From Megaleporinus macrocephalus (Eukaryota; Chordata; Actinopteri; Characiformes; Anostomidae), in NCBI GenBank assembly GCA_021613375.1, contig CM038715.1:1750001-1814000 (forward strand): a stretch of DNA of 64,000 bases, written 5' to 3'. Below the pieces are notes generated by a model. It made no database searches and was not told the DNA's origin. It saw only the letters and a program-made list of their open reading frames with translations. The translations under genes were made by a program, and so were the position numbers. Of this stretch, positions 12,945 through 25,988 are shown one piece after another; within the stretch, counting starts at the first letter, position 1, and each line of letters opens with the position of its first letter.

Positions 12945-13985
12945 AAGAAAGAGAAAGAGAGAGAGAGAGGGGGGGGGTAGGGAAAGGAAGAAAATTGGAG
13001 GAGTAAAGAGAAAAACAGAAGAGAAGGAAAAAAAAGAAAAGGGGGAGGTGTGGAAATGGGAAAGAGGAAAGAAAGAGAGAGAGAAAGAAAGAAAGAAATG
13101 AAGGAGGTGGAGAAAATGAGAAAGGAAAAGAGAGAGAGATGGGAAGAAAAACACAATGAGAGAGAAAGAGATAGAGAGACAGAGAGGTAGAGAAAGAGAG
13201 AACAGGTTGGGAGAGGAAGAAAATGGAAGGAGTAAATAGAAAAACAGAAGAGAAGGAAAAACAGAACAATAGAGACAAAAAGAGAGGGAGAGAGACAAAT
13301 AGAGAGGTTAAAGAAAGAAAGAAGGAAAAGAGGGAGGTGTGGAAATAAGAAAGAGGAAAGAAAGGAAAGAAAGACAGAAAAAAGAAAGAAATTAAGGAGG
13401 TGGAGAAAGAGAAAGATAGAGAGAGAGAGAAATAGGACGAAAAACAATGAGATAGAGAGAGAAAGAGAGAACAGGTAGGGAGAGGAAGAAAATGGGAGGA
13501 GTACAGAGAAAAACAGAAGAGAAGGAAAAACAGAACAAGAGAGAAAGAGAGGGAGAGTGCCAAAAAGAGATGAAAGAAAGAATCAATGAAAGAAAGAAAG
13601 AAAGAAGTAAAAGGGGGAGGTGTAGAAGTGAGAAAGAGGAAAGAAAGAAAAAGAAAGAAAAGAAAATTAGAAAGAGAGAGATAGGAAGAAAAACACAATG
13701 AGATAGATAGAGAGACAAAGAGGTAGAGAAAGGAAGAGAGAGCAAGAGGGAATAGGTAGGGAGAGGAAGAAAATGGGAGGAGTAAAGAGAAAAACAGAAG
13801 AGAAAAAACAGAACAAGAGAGAAAAAGAGGGAGCGTGGCAAAAAGAGGTGAAAGAAAGGATAAAAGAAAGTAATGTAGGACAAGTGAAAGGTGTGAAATA
13901 TGAAGAAAAACACAATGAGAGAGAAAGAACAACAGAATGAAAGAGAGAGGGAGAGTGAGACGAATGAACGAAGTGAGAAACAGTA
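12945..13985. repeat. Polypurine tract with ~0.27-kb higher-order period
   Basis: Over about 1 kb the plus strand is nearly all A and G. It is not a simple microsatellite. A longer phrase (GGGARAGGAAGAAAATKG followed by GAGTAAAGAGAAAAACAGAAG) recurs at 12980, 13209, 13478 and 13759, giving periods of about 229, 269 and 281 bp. The opposite strand therefore has very long Ser/Leu/Phe-rich open frames (up to 452 codons) that are compositional artefacts. Confidence 0.9.
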
Positions 13986-14145
13986 AACAGTAAAGAAATG
14001 AAGGAGGTGAAGTGTTTAGTATCTCGTCTGTCTCAGGATCAGCTGCTGTGTTGACACTGATGTGTTTTAGATGCTCCTGGTGACGTACACTAACCTTCAT
14101 AACCTTCATCAGTGTAATCTAAGGAGAATAACCGCACACACACAG

Positions 14146-15643
14146 CAAACTACAGCCCAACTACAGAAAGATACAGTCACACTACAGCCAACTACATCCA
14201 AACTACAGAAAGATAGTCAAACTACAGCCAACTACATCCAAACTACAGAAAGATACAGTCACACTACAGCCAACTACATCCAAACTACAGAAAGATAGTC
14301 AAACTACAGCCAACTACATCCAAACTACAGAAAGATAGTCAAACTACAGCCAACTACATCCAAACTACAGAAAGATAGTCAAACTACAGCCAACTACATC
14401 CAAACTACAGAAAGATAGTCAAACTACAGCCAACTACATCCAAACTACAGAAAGATAGTCAAACTACAGCCAACTACATCCAAACTACAGAAAGATAGTC
14501 AAACTACAGCCAACTACAGCCAAACTACAGAAAGATAGTCAAACTACAGCCAACTACATCCAAACTACAGAAAGATACAGTCACACTACAGCCAACTACA
14601 GCCAAACTACAGAAAGATACAGTCACACTACAGCCAAACTACAGAAAGATACAGTCACACTACAGCCAATCTACACAAAGATAGTCACGCTACAGCCAAC
14701 TACATCCAAACTACAGAAAGATACAGTCACACTACAGCCAACTACAGCCAAACTACAGAAAGATAGTCAAACTACAGCCAACTACATCCAAACTACAGAA
14801 AGATAGTCAAACTACAGCCAACTACATCCAAACTACAGAAAGATAGTCAAACTACAGCCAACTACATCCAAACTACAGAAAGATACAGTCACACTACAGC
14901 CAACTACAGCCAAACTACAGAAAGATAGTCAAACTACAGCCAACTACATCCAAACTACAGAAAGATAGTCAAACTACAGCCAACTACATCCAAACTACAG
15001 AAAGATACAGTCACACTACAGCCAACTACAGCGAAACTACAGAAAGATAGTCAAACTACAGCCAACTACATCCAAACTACAGAAAGATACAGTCACACTA
15101 CAGCCAACTACATCCAAACTACAGAAAGATACAGTCACACTACAGCCAACTACATCCAAACTACACAAAGATAGTCACGCTACAGCCAATCTACACAAAG
15201 ATAGTCATGCTACAGCCAACTACATCCAAACTACAGAAAGATACAGTCACACTACAGCCAACTACATCCAAACTACAGAAAGATAGTCAAACTACAGCCA
15301 ACTACATCCAAACTACAGAAAGATAGTCAAACTACAGCCAACTACATCCAAACTACAGAAAGATAGTCAAACTACAGCCAACTACATCCAAACTACAGAA
15401 AGATAGTCAAACTACAGCCAACTACATCCAAACTACAGAAAGATAGTCAAACTACAGCCAACTACATCCAAACTACAGAAAGATACAGTCACACTACAGC
15501 CAACTACATCCAAACTACAGAAAGATAGTCAAACTACAGCCAACTACATCCAAACTACAGAAAGATACAGTCACACTACAGCCAACTACATCCAAACTAC
15601 AGAAAGATAGTCAAACTACAGCCAACTACATCCAAACTACAGA
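14146..15643. repeat. 40/42-bp tandem array, about 37 units
   Basis: The unit is AAACTACAGAAAGATAGTCA followed by AACTACAGCCAACTACATCC. A longer variant replaces ATAGTCAAAC with ATACAGTCACAC. Both variants interleave through the array, which ends sharply at a G-rich sequence. No flanking inverted repeat was found, so unlike other arrays here I cannot place it inside a transposon. Confidence 0.95.
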
Positions 15644-15645
15644 TA

Positions 15646-17124
15646 GGGGCTGGGGGGGTAAGACTATACTTTAAGATAATAATGTATATGCAGAGAGCGA
15701 TGCTGGGGAGAAGTCCTGAAGTCGGGCTGTCCAAACTCTTTACGTGGCTTGTGTTTTTTTCTCCCTGAAGACCCCAAATGTGCACTGACCCTCTCAGCAC
15801 AGGCATCTCTGAAGTTCCCTCTAACAACAAACATCAGACATCAAAGGAGAACCAGTCACCGTAATCCATCTCTGAGAGGAGGATGGGTTACTGCACCTCT
15901 CATTAGGAGCTCTATACGTTTTCAGAAAACTCAATCCGAACATCATTTGTGAACAATAGCTCGAGCGCGAGACGAGAGCCCAGCCAAGCGCTGAACTCTG
16001 AGCCAGGGCTGCTCAGTGTGAGCTGAGGTGGAGGGGAAGTGGAGAAAGCTGCTACGTGGCACCTGGTGGGCTTCACCCCTGAGTAGTCCACGCTGGCTGT
16101 GCTCCAGCTGGATGCTCCTCCATCCCCTTAAACATACCGCTCCCTCAGCATACGCTGGACAGTGGAACAGTCTGCGCCTTCCAGTTCATGACCGCTGCAC
16201 ATAATAACTCTCTGGGTTATTATTTTCATTCTGAATAATTATAATTATTAATTATATATTTTGATTAATAATTACTCATAGTACATGTTAAGGTCACATC
16301 AATTATACAGAAGCAATCTACAGCTACAGCTCTAAAGCTCCAGGCAACCGAGGTTACTTTCTCTAATAAATAATATTTATTATTTCCATTTCAGTATACA
16401 AGAAAGGCAACCCGCTGGGCAAATACAGCAAATACAGGCTGATTACTGAAAAACAAGGTTCCAAGCCAACCATCAACCAATTTATAGCTTGGAAATTAAT
16501 AATTCAGTTTTGATTTTGCAGCTCGGGGTTCAGAATCGGTCACACTCATGAATATTGATTCTATGCTTAAATGTGACGACAGCTTTCCTTGATTCAGTAC
16601 AATTCCAGGACCAGTTCAGTCAAATCCAAGTCAACAGTATTTCCTTCTTTTAGAGTGGAACCATCCTGTGTGCTCCAGATTTTAAATAAACGAATAACTC
16701 TGAGGTTAAAAGTAGAATTTCAGTTTTAATTTAAGGCGATAAAACTTATTAGATAAGATAAGATTATATAATGAATCACAGTTACTTTTATTAGAGCTGC
16801 AAGAACATATTGATACAATTGAGTATCGCAATATTGTTTGGAAATTATATATTTATTGTCAAAAACCCAATTTATAATTTTCTTTGTAATTTATACAATT
16901 TTTAATAACAGTTTACACGTAAAGATTGGTGACACATAGTGGTTCATGTGTTTAAACTGATAGATAGCAGTGTTGTCAGCTCTTAAACTGTTCCAATTCA
17001 TGGGCACACTGCTAATCTTAAAATTAGCAAACCTGGCTGACTACTTAACGATTTCATACTGTAACAATATATCAGTACATCACCATGGTTACAGTATCAC
17101 AAGACATTGATATATTGATATAAC
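15646..17124. other. Unclassified DNA
   Basis: No recognised gene. Base composition is normal for the window. Confidence 0.45.
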
Positions 17125-17412
17125 TGTAATTGCACTTTATCTTCCAGGAGCTCTGGCTAAGTATTGCACTTGTACTGTATGTAGTCTTGTATTTGTTCTC
17201 TTCTCTGTAGGTGTTCCAGTCTTGCTAGGTATTGCGTTGTCTTGTTTCTAGGTATCAGCACTGGCCCTGTGTTTATAGCAGTGTTTGAGTATGGAGTAGT
17301 TTGGACTTAAACCTGTTTGTACTAGATAGAGATTCATACTCTAACCAACACTAAGCACTTTTGTAAGTCGCTCTGGATAAGAGCGTCTGCTAAATGCCGT
17401 AAATGTAAATAT
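17125..17412 (+). mobile_element. L2-type LINE or related SINE 3' tail
   Basis: The end AAGTCGCTCTGGATAAGAGC followed by GTCTGCTAAATGCC and a (GTAAAT)n-like tail is the widespread 3' end of fish L2-clade LINEs and the SINEs that borrow it (established knowledge). The upstream ~200 bp are probably its 3' UTR. No coding part remains. Confidence 0.65.
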
Positions 17413-17872
17413 ATATTAAATCTCCACCATTATATTATGATACATGTCATATCTCCAGGTTCTTGCCGGTACACAGCCCTGAGCTTCATGTACACTCTCA
17501 TTCCACCAGTAACTGGACAGTTAGCTGACCATTTGTTCGTTTGTTTATTAGTTCATTCACTAGAGATCTAAAATATGGAGTGCATTGTGAATTCTAGATG
17601 TTGTCAATGTACTGCATAACACTGTTCAGCCCAGCTGTAGAAGAACTGAACTCTATAATGATTAGTATAGAACATGAAAGTTTTACATATCCAGCTACGA
17701 ATTTCAGTCATAGAATAACAAAAACATTTTGGTTTAACTCAAACTTCATTCAGTCTGAAAGACAGAAGCCGACAGCAGAGCACTCAGTACATCACCTTTA
17801 GTTTTAAATCATTCTCACTTTCTAATTTGACAACTGCAGTTACTACTGCATACGTGTCTTTTTAATGAATTA
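17413..17872. other. Unclassified DNA
   Basis: Nothing recognisable. Confidence 0.45.
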
Positions 17873-17903
17873 TGGAGTAAAATCAGTGGCACCAGAACTC
17901 ATA
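17873..17903. repeat. Terminus fragment of family F
   Basis: TGGAGTAAAATCAGTGGCAC and the following CAGAACT match the terminal inverted repeats of the 3.7-kb element at 29511-33244. The match stops where family C sequence starts. Confidence 0.5.
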
Positions 17904-17904
17904 C

Positions 17905-18397
17905 CGGTCAGATCTGGTCTGTAGGGTTTCTGGGTTATTAGTTTGTGTTAGCTGTGTGTTCTAGCTCTGCTGTTACTGATACTCACTGTGTTCAGCTGTG
18001 TGGTGTCTCTTAAGTACTGTATCAGATTAGTATGTTAAATATCTTTGTTTTGGTTCCACGAGACACGCTGATGTTACAGAACGTCCTGGATGAGTCTGAG
18101 TCACATACGGTAAACACTGACAGATGGACGATGTTTTATATCAGCGCATACTTTTATCGCGAGGCCGCTGCTTTAGTTAGTGTGTGGAAAATGAAAGTGT
18201 ATGTATTTCCACCTAGTGGTTCAGATAGGAATTGCAGGAAGCTGGCCGGAGGGCTCCTCTTCCAGGATGAAACGCTAGCTGGAAATACAGAAATTAGGAT
18301 CATTTGTTTAACGCTATCGATCGGCTCTCGGGACCAGCTGAATTGGAGAAATACTCCCCGATCACCAATACATAGCCGATCGATCCTTCCATCACTA
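17905..18397 (-). mobile_element. hAT-like family C, partial copy
   Basis: In reverse complement it matches about 8921-9370, including the terminus (GATCCTTCCATCACTA). The half beyond the CAGATCTGGTCTG point is missing and is replaced by a family F end. Confidence 0.7.
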
Positions 18398-19012
18398 CTA
18401 AAAACCTGAACGGTAAAAGCAGCTTCGCTTCGTCCACTTTCCGTTTTATGAAATTATGGATGAATTCATAGGAGATGTGGCAGTTAAAAACACGAGCACG
18501 CCAACTGAAAATCAGGTAACACTGACCTGGCTTGATGCTCGTTGTCACGGTAACGTTTACATGTTGGACTCTACACATGCGCATAATTTTGAATCTGATT
18601 ACTTGTAGTGCAAATGTAAACAGAGATTTTCATCAGATTGTTTCGTAGATTGAGCATAAACACCTATAATCAGAATACATTCAATCAGATTGGAGAAAAT
18701 CTCTGCATGTAAACACAGCCACTGTCTACTAACTAATCTTTTATTACTATTAAATAAACAAAGTTTTTTTTAACTAAGAGTCTTTCAGTAAGCTTAAAAA
18801 TTATGTAAAAACTAAATCCTTGTGTATCCCTGTTTCTTAAAGAGTCGTCCTCTATGGCACCACATTATGGTGCCCTCTTATGGTGACGCTGGCTGGAACA
18901 TAGAGCCGGTTGTTGGGACTGGTGCCCCTCTACGAACTGTTAAACTACAAGACAAGTTTTAACCATCATCAGACTTTTCCTGGCTGAACGCTAACCAAGC
19001 TCTACACCTAAC
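18398..19012. other. Unclassified DNA
   Basis: No recognised gene. The stretch 18590-18720 (ending CTGCATGTAAACACAGCC) reads like a degraded MITE, but I could not find its partner end. Confidence 0.4.
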
Positions 19013-19958
<946 letters not shown>

Positions 19959-21006
19959 GTCATTACTCAGGTAGAAGTATAGATACTAGGGTTTAAAATA
20001 CTTCTGTAGAAGTTGAAGTATCAACTGAAGCTTTTTACTCCAGTAAAAGTGTAAAAGTACTGCTTTCAGAACTACTTAAAGTATAAAAGTAAAAGTAAGA
20101 AAAAAATACCATTAAGGACAAAAGCTTAAGCTGCACCACAGGGGTCTATAGTGCACTAGCCCACCTCCCCAAAAACCCCATTCTTCTAAAAGCCATAATG
20201 ACTATAATGTTATATTAAAATGTTAATGTTGATAAATTTGGGATGTGCTAGGCTTCCTGTTTCATCTCATATACACCCATTAAACATGAATGCAGTTTAG
20301 TACAATGTAAATATATTAAAGAAGCATATCTGTTACTACTGAACATTAACATGTGTTTCATGGAGCAGAAGATATGATGACTAGTTGTCTATAAGTATTG
20401 TAATGAAGTCAAACTTCAAAGACATGTTATCAATAATCTTTACTGGAATGTAAATGTAGATGAATGAAAACAAGCTGTAATGAAATAGGAGTAACGAGAC
20501 TATGTTTAAAATGTAAGGAGTAGAAAGTACTGATAATGGAGTGTAAATGTAAGTAGTAGAAAGTACTGATAATGGAGTGTAAATGTAAGGAGTAGAAAGT
20601 ACTGGTAATGGAGTGTAAATGTAAGGAGTAGAAAGTACTGGTAATGGAGTGTAAATGTAAGGAGTAGAAAGTACTGGTAATGGAGTGTAAATGTAAGGAG
20701 TAGAAAGTACTGATAATGGAGCGTAAATGTAAGGAGTAGAAAGTACTGATAATGGAGCGTAAATGTAAGGAGTAGAAAGTACTGATAATGGAGCGTAAAT
20801 GTAAGGAGTAGAAAGTACTGATAATGGAGCGTAAATGTAAGGAGTAGAAAGTACTGGTAATGGAGTGTAAATGTAAGGAGTAGAAAGTACTGGTAATGGA
20901 GTGTAAATGTAAGGAGTAGAAAGTACTGATAATGGAGTGTAAATGTAAGGAGTAGAAGTAAAAAGTCAGCTAATAAAATAATTACTCCAGTAAAGTATAA
21001 ATAACT
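19959..21006 (+). mobile_element. hAT-like family B, copy 3
   Basis: It begins within the left terminal region (CATTACTCAGGTAGAAGTAT), having lost the outermost ~20 bp. It runs through the body and a short array to the TACTCCAGTAAAGTATAAAT segment near the right end, and lacks the last terminal bases seen at 38580-38609. It has no transposase. Confidence 0.75.
20513..20957. repeat. 36-bp minisatellite, about 12 units
   Basis: Same unit as at 2259-3288. Variants are clustered: four consecutive GAGCGTAAATG units, and groups of CTGGTAATGG units that do not occur in the other arrays. This shows local homogenisation after the copies separated. Confidence 0.95.
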
Positions 21007-21490
21007 AATCATACAGTAGCACTTTGTAGTTCAGACTGTAGTTCATCTGTTTCTCTGTATAATTTCTTATCTTTCTTTCACCCTGTTCTTCAGTGGACCG
21101 TCACAAAGCAGGTTTTATTTAGACACAGCAGTGCTGTTGGAGTTATTACACACTGTGTCCACCGACTGTTACACCCCTACTTTGCTGGTCCGGCTTGTAG
21201 ACGTACCGTCAGAGATGAGAACTCACCTGTTGCTGGACTAGAGGAACACACAATGTGCAGCAACAGATGAGTTATCATCTCTGACTTCACATCAATGCAG
21301 ATAGTTTTGGTTGGTGGACTTATCCCAGTTCAGCAGCACTGCTGTGTCTGATCCACTCACACCAACACAAACTGACACACCACCACCCCCACCTCGTCAG
21401 TGTCTCTGCAGTGCTGAGAACGACCCACCTCCCTGATAGAATCTGGGATTAATAAAGTATACAGAGAAACAGATGATATACATCATATAC
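21007..21490. repeat. Dispersed repeat with nested inverted repeats
   Basis: A perfect 17-bp inverted repeat (CATCTGTTTCTCTGTAT at 21044-21060, its complement at 21459-21475) encloses ~400 bp. Inside lies a 28-bp hairpin with two mismatches (arms 21208-21235 and 21258-21285, 22-nt loop). The text (GCAGTGCTGAGAACGA, CTGTGTCTGATCCACTCACA) resembles a repeat I recall from otophysan genomes. The class is not assigned. Confidence 0.6.
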
Positions 21491-22344
21491 TGTTAAACTG
21501 CAGAAGTCTTGGTTTTTCTCTCTGTAACACTTATTGTGGCCTCATGAGGGTCTGTTAATGCAACAAATCTTATTTACACAGTTTCTTTATTCCAATTAAA
21601 GTTAATAGGGAGGAAATTAGTCTGCTGCTGTGTTTTACTCTGGAGCACTGAAGCTGTAGAGAACAGTATATCATACAGTTTCAGAATCCACATAAGTGAG
21701 TCTACTTCAGATTACATAACAGCTAAAGATGCATAACCAAAGACTCTAAATGTGAGGGCCAAACTGATTCCAGTATGTAGATGCTGTAAAATGATTAAAC
21801 GCTTATCTTAAAAACACTGTGTCCAACTGTTGCTCATACCTGGTTTCATAGCAGAAGCAGGTAGGTAGGGAGAATGCTCACAGTCAGGCAGGCAGGAGGG
21901 AGATAGGTAGCAGGCAGACCAGCAGATAGCAGGCAGGCAGGCAGGCAGGCAAGGAGGGAGGGAGGGAGGGAGGGAGGTAAGTGGCAGGCAGGCAAGCAGG
22001 TGGTACACAGTGGAGTAAATCCAAACAGTTTGAAATTGACAAAAGATATAGTTAGTTCAAAGTTTCAATATAAATTCCAGTAGGTTTTCTAAATCTAATG
22101 GATGTAGTTCAAATGTTCAGGTTAAAGCAGTAAAAACTATTCAATTACTGCATCTTCCATTGTCTACCTGAGACTGTTAACCATGTGGAAGACGCCATCT
22201 TTATCTGAACAGGTGGCTTTAAGGCCATGTCAAAGTAAAAGTCCCAGACTGAAGGCCAGCAAGCAAAATAAAAATCTAAATAAAACATTTGGACTCAATT
22301 GGGCTCCAACACTAAAACATGTCTTCTCAGACATACACAGATAA
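21491..22344. other. Unclassified DNA with GGCA/GGGA microsatellite
   Basis: A (GGCA)n/(GGGA)n purine-rich patch occupies about 21855-22003. The remainder shows no gene. Confidence 0.6.
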
Positions 22345-22707
22345 GCATTTACATTGTACTAAACTACATTCATGTTTAATGGGTGTATATGAGCTGAAAC
22401 AGGAAGCCTAGCGCATCCCAAACTTATCAACATTAACATTTTAATATAACTTTATAGTCATTATGGCTTTTAGAAGAATGGGGTTTTTGGTGAGGTGGGC
22501 TAGTGCACTATAGACCCCTGTGGGACTAGGATTTTTTCCTTACATTACTTTTACTTTTATACTTTAAGTAGTTTTAAAGCAGTACTTTTACACTTTTACT
22601 GGAGTAAAACGCTTGACTTGATACTTCAACTTCTACAGAAGTATTTTTAAACCCTAGTATCTGTACTTCTACCTGAGTAATGAGTGTGAATATTGTTGAC
22701 ACCTTTG
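22345..22707 (-). mobile_element. hAT-like family B, copy 4 (partial)
   Basis: This is the reverse complement of the left ~360 bp of family B, ending at the terminus GTTGACACCTTTG. The array and the right end are absent. Confidence 0.7.
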
Positions 22708-23475
22708 GGAATTCCAGTAGAGTTTGGAAACTATATATAACTATAATAAAAAAGGTTTATTATATAGAAACGTACTGACTGTTCTTTACTGACAGATCTT
22801 CTTTACAGTGCTGGCAATGTCTACAACACAAATGTAGTCCTATTTATTAATTAGTAAAGCTAGTGAAGCTGTTTTAATACTGTATATAGTTTTGTTTGAG
22901 GTTTTTCAAGCCATGGCACGAAATCATGTTTTTATAATAATTTTATCTAAAAACATTGGGAGGTTGTGACTCTGTAAGTTTAGCTACAACAGACCCCATC
23001 AGACCACTCTCAACATCTTTATTCCCATCTTATTAATTTCATAATGAATAATTTAAGTCAGTCAGTAGTGAGGACATGTTCACAGACGCAGGAGTCTTAA
23101 ATAGGTGTACAGATGAGCTCAGCTACTCCGTATGTGTGGACATCCTGGTTACAGTGATGATGTGTTTGAGCTGCGCTGTGTAAGCGACAGCAGGATTTGT
23201 TTAAGTGTGATGTTCTATAAACGTCTCGCTCTCTATCTTAGATGTCTCGCTCTCCATGTGGCAGTGTGTGTCAGGATATGAATCTGTGTGTGTGTGTGTG
23301 TGACACACACATTCACACTCATCACTCTCTCGCTACTTACAGAAAACAAACATTTATCCTACACGGCTCCTTCTCCTGTTAGAGCGGAGTGTTTAGGAGG
23401 CCAGACGCTCTGAAATAGCAGCTCTGTCTCACCTTCCACAGACAGAATGTATAGCACGACTAATGTCTGGAAAAT

Positions 23476-23480
<5 letters not shown>
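22708..23480. other. Unclassified DNA
   Basis: No recognised gene. A short (GT)n run lies at about 23287-23302. Confidence 0.45.
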
Positions 23481-23517
<37 letters not shown>

Positions 23518-23534
23518 CTCTCTCTCTCTCTCTC
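23481..23534. repeat. (CT)n microsatellite
   Basis: About 50 bp of CT repeats with one TTT interruption. The downstream pyrimidine-rich stretch to about 23800 is less regular. Confidence 0.93.
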
Positions 23535-24784
23535 AAATATATAATGCAGTGTGTTGGACTGCATGCTTGCAACTGTCCTGTTTCTTATGTGGTGCACACA
23601 GTGCACTATTTTTCTCTACCTCTCCCTCCCTCCCTCCTTCCCTCCCACTCTCTCTCTTTCATCTCCATCACTCTCTCTTCCTGCTGTTCTGCAACCCCCA
23701 CTCTCTTCACCCAGCATTGTTAGCATCGGTTTGCTTTCCACTCCTTCTAAACCTCATGCTCTCATCTACACATCCATCCATCCATCCATCTGTCTGCAGC
23801 AAAACATATATGCTATAACCTTCTCTCTCTTTTCCTCCCCAATCTTTATTCTTCTGTCCATCCACTTGTCCATGAATATAGCAGGGCTACAGGTTGAGAC
23901 TGTGACCACAGCCTCCACAGCCGCCGTGCACACTCAGCTCGAGAGAGGGAGAAACAATAGAGAGAACAGAGAGTGAAGCACAAAGAGAGAGAGAGATTTT
24001 CTGTCTGAGGTTTGGTCCTTTATGCTGGTCTTACACCAAACGATTTTACTGTCGCAGATTAATTTCCAGTGTTGGAATCAAATCAAGTCTTGCTAGAGTT
24101 GAGTCGTGCTCACGTCATCTGGAGGGTTTAGTGTGAGGTGGTCGAGACTGCAGGGTTAAGTCAGTCTTGTTCTCGTCCTAGCGTTCTGATACAATCAACC
24201 TTGTTTAATATTATAAGTCTAAAGTCTTGATTCACGCAAATAGTGATGTAAACATTGTCAACAACCAATAGGAGAGCTCTGTTCACCACCAAGCGGGAAG
24301 CCGCGAGGCACGTACAGGAATGTTTGGCCATGCGGTTCTCCTGGACTGTACAGAAGGAGGAGAAAGTGATGGAGCTGTGGAGTGAGCTGTGGAGTGAGCT
24401 GTGGAGTGAGCTGTAGAGTGAGCAAGAATGCCTCTTTGACGTGTCTTCACATTTATAACCACGACAGAGTGGAAAGAGGTAGACAGAAATCGCTGAAGTC
24501 CTCGAAATCCCAGCCGAACGGGGCTACAGAGTTTACAAGCAAACCGTACACTTCAGCTGAATATGCTACCTTCAATCATATCAATGGGAAATAATCTCTA
24601 AAGGAATCTAGTTCAGTCTTGTTGTAAACAGTGACTCTGAAAGACCCCCAGTCTTTACAAAATCATAGTCTGTGACTCGTCTGTGACTAAAAGTCTGTGA
24701 CTAGTCTTTAGATGAGAGAGGGTCAGACTTTAGTCTATTTAACTTCTTTCAGAGTCTTTAAAAGTCTTCTAGTTTACGGTCAGC
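23535..24784. other. Unclassified DNA, AGTC-rich in part
   Basis: From about 24060 to 24780 the motif AGTC/GACT recurs densely, as in element G at 50236. I found no matching ends. A 12-bp repeat (GAGCTGTGGAGT, four units) lies at about 24370-24420. Confidence 0.45.
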
Positions 24785-25282
24785 ATTAGTTTTGCACTGG
24801 AGCTCCGAGGCTAATGTAGCCAACAAATAATGGAAGCGACAATTAGCATCATGTGCACTGTGTACTGCGTACGCCACAGAATATTCAAATTAGTCACACA
24901 GACTTTCTTGAACTTTCTCACAATCCATACAATCCTGTCATCTTCCTGATATTGGTTATAACTGGTTTTCAAAGTGGTCTTTAGGGACTACCAGTTGGTC
25001 CATATTTTGGCTCCAACCCAAATCATAACACAAAGTGAAACGGTGGATCATCTGGGGGGCTGAACTCTAGTCACAGAACCACAGACTTCTAAAAATAAAA
25101 ATAAAGTATGTGTAATTTAGATTTGAAGATGGCCTCTACTGGTTTGGCTACATGCCACAGACAAAGGCTTGTTTTGTGATGGTTTAGACATGCGGTTTGG
25201 AATAATGTGCATCACTGGTGGGGTTATACATTCCCATTATTCATTAGCCACATTAGTCGTGTAGCTCCAGTGCAAAACTAAT
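24785..25282. mobile_element. Short inverted-repeat element (MITE-like), 498 bp
   Basis: The outer ends are inverted copies over about 54 bp (24785-24838 against 25229-25282), with an exact start of ATTAGTTTTGCACTGGAGCT. There is no reading frame inside and I cannot identify a target duplication, so the superfamily is open. Confidence 0.6.
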
Positions 25283-25988
25283 AAAAGCTAAACTAAAACC
25301 GAGAGAGAAACAATGTAAATTGTAATTTTTGCTGAATTTTTTGCTTCAAATTGTTTTTTATCAGCATCATCATCATCAGTGTGAATCTTACTGGAACCTG
25401 AAGTGATCCTCACCTTTCTCCTTCAGTATGAGACCAATCTGAAATGAGAAACATGCAGGAACGATGCACAACATGTGATAAATAGAGAAAATGGAAGTAT
25501 AGGAAGCAAGAGAGAGCCATAGAATGAAAAATGGAGAAAGAGAGAGAGAGAGGGGGAAAGAGCAAGACAGGAGGGAGGGGTGAGGACGGAGGGAAAGGCA
25601 GAGAGCAGCACACGTGCCACGACTCCTCATGTCTGCGCACAGGCGGAAAGAAACCCGGGGGAGGCAGGAGCGTAGAGGCGAGAGATTCAGGGAAATGTCA
25701 CATATGAAGGGCAAGAGGGAGCGAGGGAGGGAGGGAGACAGACAGAGGAGAAGAAGAGAGTGACTGACAAACGAGTGTAGCAGATTTAACTAGCTTGTTG
25801 CGTCAGGCCCGACGCCATAATCTCAAAGAACGTTATTCACATTCATCCCAAGATGTATTTTGCAGTAACTAATATAAGCAGATTGATTAGGACACACAGA
25901 AGCCAAGTGTGTGATGGAGAGAAAACTTGGTACAATTGATTTTTTATCAAAATCTTGAATTACTGTGCATTTACCGTTTAGGCAAATC
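25283..25988. other. Unclassified DNA
   Basis: A purine-rich patch (25500-25750) gives low-complexity open frames on the minus strand. No gene is recognised. The last 8 bp are the left target duplication of the next element. Confidence 0.45.

Noticed and set aside
12751..14109. 452-codon Ser/Leu/Phe-rich minus-strand frame resembling a membrane protein
   Set aside because: It lies opposite the polypurine satellite. Composition alone removes stops and produces a hydrophobic-looking translation.
20506..21012. 168-codon hydrophobic minus-strand frame
   Set aside because: It is the 12-unit family B array read on the minus strand.
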